Assembly (NCBI RefSeq): GCF_004151105.1
Contig: NZ_PHRF01000127.1
Coordinates: 1-50,885 of the forward strand
Direction of reading: 5' to 3'
Origin: Streptomyces sp. L-9-10
GTDB taxonomy: Bacteria; Actinomycetota; Actinomycetes; Streptomycetales; Streptomycetaceae
DNA: 50,885 bases
A program made the position numbers and the translations under genes. Shown one piece after another: positions 47,113-50,885 of this stretch. The stretch's first letter is position 1; each line of letters starts with the position of its first letter. The notes beneath the pieces were generated by a model, which made no database searches, was not told where the DNA came from, and saw nothing but the letters and a program-made list of their open reading frames with translations.

Positions 47113-48441
47113 TCATGCCGCGGTCCGGTGCAGGAAGAGCAGGTCCTCGGCGATGGCGAGCGGGCTGCTGCCCCTGGTTTCGCGGTACGCGTGCAGGTCG
47201 GTACGGCCGGGGACGCGGTACGGCGCGCTTGATCCGTACGGCTCCTTCGTCCCCTCGGCGGGCGCGAGCCGGTCGAGCGCGGACAGCGGGAGGACCGAGC
47301 CCGCGCCTCCCGGGGCCCTGGCGGGCAGGACGACGCCGCCCGCGGCCAGCTGCGGGATCTTGCCGAGATGGACGCCGAACTTCTTGCCGAGAATGCTGAA
47401 GCTGAGGCTGTTGAGGCCGTCGATGACCCAGTTGGCGAAGGCGATCAGGCCGTTCAGCGGGCCTTTGACGACGCTCAGCAGCATCTGCATCCCGGTCGTC
47501 AGGAAGTCGCCGATGCCGTGCAGGGTGCGGGACATGGCGTCCCGTACCCGGGTGAACATGTCGGGGATCTTCCGGGTGATCCAGTCCAGGACGGGCTGGA
47601 TGACGGACCGGAAGCCGTTCCACGCCTTCTTGACGAGCCCGGTGACGGCCCGGGTGGCCGAGCCGATGGTCCTGCCCGCGGCGCCGAAGTTCCCGGTCAC
47701 GAGCGCGCCGATGACCTTGAGCACGGTGGTGACGACGGTACGGACGGCCGAGAAGTAGGCCGAGATGACGGTCGCGTGGCCCTGGACGACCGGGCCGAGG
47801 AACTTCCCGATCTCCTGGAAGCCCTTCAGCACGCCGTCGAAGACCTGCCGCGTCACGCGCTGTCCGGTCTGGGTGGTGAGCGCGTACTCGATCAGGAATC
47901 CGGCGACCGGCACGATCAGGCCGATCAGGAACCCGATCGGGTTGGCGCGCATGGCCACGTTCACGGCGGTCGTGGCGCCGGCCGCGACGGTGAGCGCTCC
48001 GCCGAAGACGGTCATGAACGTGGAGACCGTTCCGGAGGCCTTGCCGAGCGGCCCGGCGGCCGCGCCGAAGGCGGTGGAACCGGAGGCGAGCGAGGTGAGC
48101 GGGGCGGTGACGGCGCGGGCCTTGCCGCCGCCGGTACGGATCCGGGTCGCGGCCGTGCCGGCGGAACCGCCCGCCTTGGACAGGGCCGCGGCGGTCGGCG
48201 TCGTACCCGTACCGAACTGCCGCAGCGCGGCCCCGGCCGGGTCGGCCCCGGACGTGACCCGGGCGGCGGCGGAGTCGGCCTGCTTCACCCCGCCGAGGAC
48301 GGCCGCGAACGAACGGGACACCTGCTCCAGTTGGTCACGGAAACCGCGCAGCGCACGGTCCACGCCCGCGAGAGGATTCAGCGAACCTGGCGTGAGCGAA
48401 CCGGGCGTGAGCGAACCTGGCGTGGCGGTCGCGGCACTCAT
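47113..48441 (-). CDS. Tape-measure-like tail protein 2
   Basis: A 442-residue protein. After TPGSL repeats and a helical N-terminal part, it has a strongly hydrophobic segment GGALTVAAGATTAVNVAMRANPIGFLIGLIVPVAGFLIEYAL (about 165-215; the NPIG pattern is typical of tape measures), then Trp-spaced helices (VKKAWNGFRSVIQPVLDWITRKIPDMF) and a C-terminus with KIPQLAAGGVVLPARAPGGAGSVLPLSALDRLA, the GGxV...LPL ending of tape-measure proteins. It is a diverged paralogue of the preceding protein. It starts ATG with an ATGA overlap. Confidence 0.8.
   Translation of the reverse strand: MSAATATPGSLTPGSLTPGSLNPLAGVDRALRGFRDQLEQVSRSFAAVLGGVKQADSAAARVTSGADPAGAALRQFGTGTTPTAAALSKAGGSAGTAATRIRTGGGKARAVTAPLTSLASGSTAFGAAAGPLGKASGTVSTFMTVFGGALTVAAGATTAVNVAMRANPIGFLIGLIVPVAGFLIEYALTTQTGQRVTRQVFDGVLKGFQEIGKFLGPVVQGHATVISAYFSAVRTVVTTVLKVIGALVTGNFGAAGRTIGSATRAVTGLVKKAWNGFRSVIQPVLDWITRKIPDMFTRVRDAMSRTLHGIGDFLTTGMQMLLSVVKGPLNGLIAFANWVIDGLNSLSFSILGKKFGVHLGKIPQLAAGGVVLPARAPGGAGSVLPLSALDRLAPAEGTKEPYGSSAPYRVPGRTDLHAYRETRGSSPLAIAEDLLFLHRTAA
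48370..48425. repeat. 15-bp coding tandem repeat at the start of tape-measure-like gene 2
   Basis: About three copies of a 15-base unit encode TPGSL-TPGSL-TPGSL-NPL near the N-terminus; copies differ at one or two bases (AACCTGGCGTGAGCG and AACCGGGCGTGAGCG). Confidence 0.9.
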
Positions 48442-49634
48442 CCGCGGGCCTTGGACAGGAACATCAGCGCCGCGGCGGTCGACTGGAGGTCGCTGGTGGG
48501 CGCCTCGTAGTAGTTCTCGATGCTGAAGCCGGCGCCCCCGCCGCCGCCGGCGAGGGAGGCGGTACGGCCCTGCCGGGCGGTGTGGCGCAGCAGCCGGTCC
48601 AGCTTGGACAGCGGAAGCACAGCCTCCGCCTCGCCCGCCTCGGCGACGATGGCATGCACGCCGCCGCTGCGGGGCTGGACGATGCCGCCCTGGGCGAGGC
48701 GCGGGATGGTCGGCAGACGGATGCCGAAGGTCTTGCCGCCGACGAGGGGGACCCAGCCGGGGACCGAGACCTTGATGCCGTTGAGCCTGCCGATGGCGGA
48801 GTTGATGAGATCGATGACGGCGTTGACCGGCCCGCGTACCGCGCCCTTGATCTTGTCGAACGCCCTGCCCGCGATGTCCTTGAGCCCGCCCCAGACGCTG
48901 GACAGCTTGTCCTTGACGGCGCTGAAGGCCCTGGGGACCACATCCCGGATCCAGTTCACGACCGGGGTGATGACGCTCTTGATGCCGTTCCAGACGCTGG
49001 AGACGACGCTTTTGACGCCGTTCATGATCGTCGTGATGGTCTTCTTGATCGCGTTGAACGTCGTGGAGATGACGGAGCTGACGGCCTTGACGACGGTCGA
49101 GACGGCCTTCTTGACGCCGTCCCAGACCTTCTTGATGAGAGCGCCGGCCTTCTGCATGATCGGCCCGACGGCCTTCATGACCGTACTGATGACCTTCTTG
49201 ATCGCGTCGAAGGCGACGTTGAGGACCTTCTGCATGGTCTTGGACTTGGTCGCCATGTCGACGACCTTCTCGATGAGGGGCGCGAGCAGGCTGAGCAGGG
49301 TGCCGATGAAGTTGCCCTTCATGGACTTGTTCAGGCCGCCCATGCCCTTGGAGGCGTTGTCGGCCCCGGTCTTGAACCGCCCGATCTGCGTCCCACCGGT
49401 CTGCCCCGCCTTGCCCGCGCCGCTCACCGATTTCTCGGCCCGGTCGGCGGCGGTCTTGAGGCTGTTCAGCTCCCGGGTGGCGCTCTGGGACGAGTCCTTG
49501 AGCTGCTTCAGTCCCCGCTGACCGGCACTGGCGCCGCCCTGCAGGCTTCCGGCGGCGCGGCCGGCGTTCTGGGCCTTGCTCTGAAAGTCCTTCAGAGATG
49601 ACGAGGCTCTCCCGAGAGAGCTCACTAGAGACAT
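48438..49634 (-). CDS. Tape-measure-like tail protein 1
   Basis: A 398-residue protein. N-terminal 90 residues are Ser/Ala/Gly/Lys-rich and helical (SSLKDFQSKAQNAGRAAGSL). A long helical body carries Trp- and Val-rich repeats (KKVWDGVKKAVSTVVKAVSSV, SSVWNGIKSVITPVVNWIRD, SSVWGGLKDIAGRAFDKIK) that are typical of tape measures, and the end is PTIPRLAQGGIVQPRSGGVHAIVAEAGEAEAVLPLSKLDRLL, the classical GGIV...EAVLPL tail. It is short for a tape measure, and a second similar protein follows. The ATG at 49634 has only a weak ribosome binding site. Confidence 0.82.
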   Translation of the reverse strand: MSLVSSLGRASSSLKDFQSKAQNAGRAAGSLQGGASAGQRGLKQLKDSSQSATRELNSLKTAADRAEKSVSGAGKAGQTGGTQIGRFKTGADNASKGMGGLNKSMKGNFIGTLLSLLAPLIEKVVDMATKSKTMQKVLNVAFDAIKKVISTVMKAVGPIMQKAGALIKKVWDGVKKAVSTVVKAVSSVISTTFNAIKKTITTIMNGVKSVVSSVWNGIKSVITPVVNWIRDVVPRAFSAVKDKLSSVWGGLKDIAGRAFDKIKGAVRGPVNAVIDLINSAIGRLNGIKVSVPGWVPLVGGKTFGIRLPTIPRLAQGGIVQPRSGGVHAIVAEAGEAEAVLPLSKLDRLLRHTARQGRTASLAGGGGGAGFSIENYYEAPTSDLQSTAAALMFLSKARG

Positions 49635-49669
49635 GGCTCACCAGATTCCATTGATGGCGGATGGGTGTG

Positions 49670-50416
49670 TCAACCGAGGTTGCGGTCCAGGTCGTTCACC
49701 GCGGCAGTGACGCGGCGCACCCCGTCGGCCGCGGGGCGCGCCGCGGCATCCATGCGGCTCATCGCGTCACGGGTCCGGCGAGCCTGGTCCTCCTGCTGCC
49801 GCAACTGTGCGGTTGTCGGGCCCGGTGTTCGCCCGCCACTGCTTCGCCCGCCACTGCTTCGGGAGCCGGTACCTCGGGAGCCGGTGCCCCGAGCAGCGGG
49901 CTCGCTTGAGACCCGGGTCGGGGCGGGGGTGCCTTGTTGAGTGCTCCCTTGGGGGGACGGATCATTCGTGGGGGGTGCGGGAAGCGCGGGGGGAGGGGTG
50001 GCCCCACTGGCGGGTTCGCCCGTTCCGCCCGGCGCGGTCGGGTCGTCCGCGCCGGGCTGGAGCGCACGCCTTCGCAAGAAGCCAGAATCACCGTATTCGA
50101 GGTCAAGTTTATTCTTGACCAGTTCTTCAAGGCTGAAGAATGACGGAAGAGTGGCGTTGAACGGGACGAACTCCGCCTTCAGTGCGGTGATTTCGCTCTT
50201 GATCGCATTGAACTCTGTTGGAACCCAGTTTTTCCAGTCCGAGAACCATTTGAATTCATCCTCCTCTTTCTTTTTCTCCTTTTCGTATCCTTCGATCGCT
50301 CCTTTGATGGCTTCGGACGTCTCGGCGTGTGTGGCGTAGCCCCCTGCGGCGTTGGCCACATCCTTCTGTGCGAGACGGGCTTCCAGGGCACGCTCTGTCA
50401 CGTACTCCTCGGGCAT
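49670..50416 (-). CDS. Coiled-coil protein of unknown function, first gene of the tail cluster
   Basis: A 248-residue protein. The first 110 residues are rich in Glu/Lys (MPEEYVTERALEARLAQKD..., EGYEKEKKKEEDEFKWFSDWKNWVPTEFNAIKSEITALKAEFVPF), strongly coiled-coil. A Pro/Gly/Thr/Ser-rich linker (about 125-200) contains RGTGSRSSGGRSSGG-like repeats, and the C-terminus is helical (LRQQEDQARRTRDAMSRMDAAARPAADGVRRVTAAVNDLDRNLG). Codon use and base composition in the first part are distinctly AT-rich, unlike the rest of the window. ATG 50416 has GGAGG 7 bases upstream. No tail-tube or assembly-chaperone signature is recognised. Confidence 0.75.
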   Translation of the reverse strand: MPEEYVTERALEARLAQKDVANAAGGYATHAETSEAIKGAIEGYEKEKKKEEDEFKWFSDWKNWVPTEFNAIKSEITALKAEFVPFNATLPSFFSLEELVKNKLDLEYGDSGFLRRRALQPGADDPTAPGGTGEPASGATPPPALPAPPTNDPSPQGSTQQGTPAPTRVSSEPAARGTGSRGTGSRSSGGRSSGGRTPGPTTAQLRQQEDQARRTRDAMSRMDAAARPAADGVRRVTAAVNDLDRNLG

Positions 50417-50463
50417 CTGATGCCTCCAGGATGTGGAGTTTCCGTGTATGCTGTGTGATCAAA

Positions 50464-50477
50464 ACTCGACATCGAGT
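50464..50477. promoter_or_regulatory. Palindrome in the divergent promoter region
   Basis: ACTCGA (50464-50469) and TCGAGT (50472-50477) are perfect inverted repeats around CA, in the 74-base gap between the tail cluster start and the divergent gene at 50491. An operator for one or both genes is plausible but unproven. Confidence 0.5.
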
Positions 50478-50490
50478 GTGGGGGGTTTTC

Positions 50491-50885
50491 GTGCTGTCAA
50501 TTCCGGACATTTCGGGATTCTCGAACCTGATTCTCGTGCTCGCCTTTTTCGTGGGGTTATATGCGCTGCTCGCATACCCCCTGCAGCGAAAGGGGAGATC
50601 CCTTCGCGCAACAGGGGTGGAAGCGACCGCGGTATGTGAAGAACGCCTGTACCGGGGAGGCGCCACGGTTATCCGCGTCAACTGCTTGTTTCAACCCTGG
50701 CCGGGCGAACACGTCCGTGTTCAGGTGAGGGCGCCGAAGCCGCCGCCGAGGGTCGGGCAGCAGTTGCAGATCATATTTGACCCCGAAAATCCGCAACGGG
50801 CGGAGGGTGTGCAGTATCTGCACTCGCGGCAATCGCGGTACATGGGGATTGTCGCTCAGTGCCTGTTTGTCGTCATGCTGGTGTC
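50491..50885 (+). CDS. DUF3592-like membrane protein (C-terminal part cut by window end)
   Basis: At least 131 codons are visible. An N-terminal helix (FSNLILVLAFFVGLYALLAYPL, about 10-31) is followed by a beta-rich stretch (GVEATAVCEERLYRGGATVIRVNCLFQPWPGEHVRVQVRAPKPPPRVGQQLQIIFDPENPQRAEG) with the FDPENPQ motif of DUF3592-type proteins, and a second helix starts near residue 118 (YMGIVAQCLFVVMLV). Codon 23 (50557-50559) is TTA, the rare Leu codon read by the bldA tRNA in Streptomyces. GTG 50491 has GGGGGG 6 bases upstream. The function is unknown. Confidence 0.75.
   Translation, partial: MLSIPDISGFSNLILVLAFFVGLYALLAYPLQRKGRSLRATGVEATAVCEERLYRGGATVIRVNCLFQPWPGEHVRVQVRAPKPPPRVGQQLQIIFDPENPQRAEGVQYLHSRQSRYMGIVAQCLFVVMLV

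Noticed and set aside
39914..50416. Extracellular contractile injection system
   Set aside because: No sheath, baseplate-spike or AAA+ ATPase gene is seen; the genes match non-contractile siphophage tail parts instead.

Overview
The window reads as high-GC actinobacterial chromosome, almost certainly Streptomyces. The evidence is the roughly 70 percent GC, the many GTG starts and GTGA/ATGA overlaps, the near-identity of RpoB, RpoC, NusG, L1, L7/L12 and L11 to what I know of Streptomyces proteins, and a gene order that follows the kor - nuo2 - htpX - yajQ - tRNA-Tyr - rpmG - murB - add - aspC - secE - nusG - rplKAJL - rpoBC stretch of the Streptomyces core chromosome.

Layout. 1-246: N-terminus of a 2-oxoacid:ferredoxin oxidoreductase alpha subunit (minus). 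543-4046: NarL-type response regulator and two closely related histidine kinases (minus). 4246-14053: a ten-gene, tightly overlapping second complex I operon (nuoA,B,C,H,I,J,K,L,M,N) that lacks nuoD,E,F,G. 14251-15945: HtpX protease and two small membrane proteins. 16025-17921: AlkB-like and Ogt-like DNA alkylation repair proteins and YajQ (minus). 18142-21457: tRNA-Tyr, three minus-strand accessory genes (GyrI-like, NAD-binding, degenerate amidohydrolase), then tRNA-Thr and tRNA-Met. 21550-25838: rpmG, a MaoC/HadAB-like dehydratase pair, a TetR regulator next to a deleted MFS transporter pseudogene, murB and adenosine deaminase. 25974-39759: aspC, tRNA-Trp, secE-nusG, rplKA, rplJL, rpoBC, with clear terminators, an L10-type leader and an rpoB promoter.

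39914-50416 (minus, convergent with rpoC) is the accessory part and the most interesting one. It is a compact set of nine or ten genes for the distal end of a siphophage-like tail: a coiled-coil protein, two short paralogous tape-measure-like proteins, a distal-tail protein, a putative fibre or baseplate protein with WD-like repeats, a Gp37/Tal-like protein, a small coiled-coil tail protein, a collagen-like fibre, an amidase endolysin and a holin-like protein. No integrase, terminase, portal, capsid, sheath or recognisable tail-tube gene is visible. Short tandem repeats sit at nearly every gene junction. The cluster begins in an AT-rich patch, and a divergent membrane protein gene (from 50491, carrying a TTA codon, cut by the window end) follows.

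Working links. The Kor and Nuo2 genes both concern low-potential electron transfer. The two kinases and one regulator lie between them and may control either side. The rpoB allele carries Asn at the residue equivalent to E. coli Ser531, a rifamycin-contact position. Function statements are from reading the sequence and recalled family knowledge; no searches were run.
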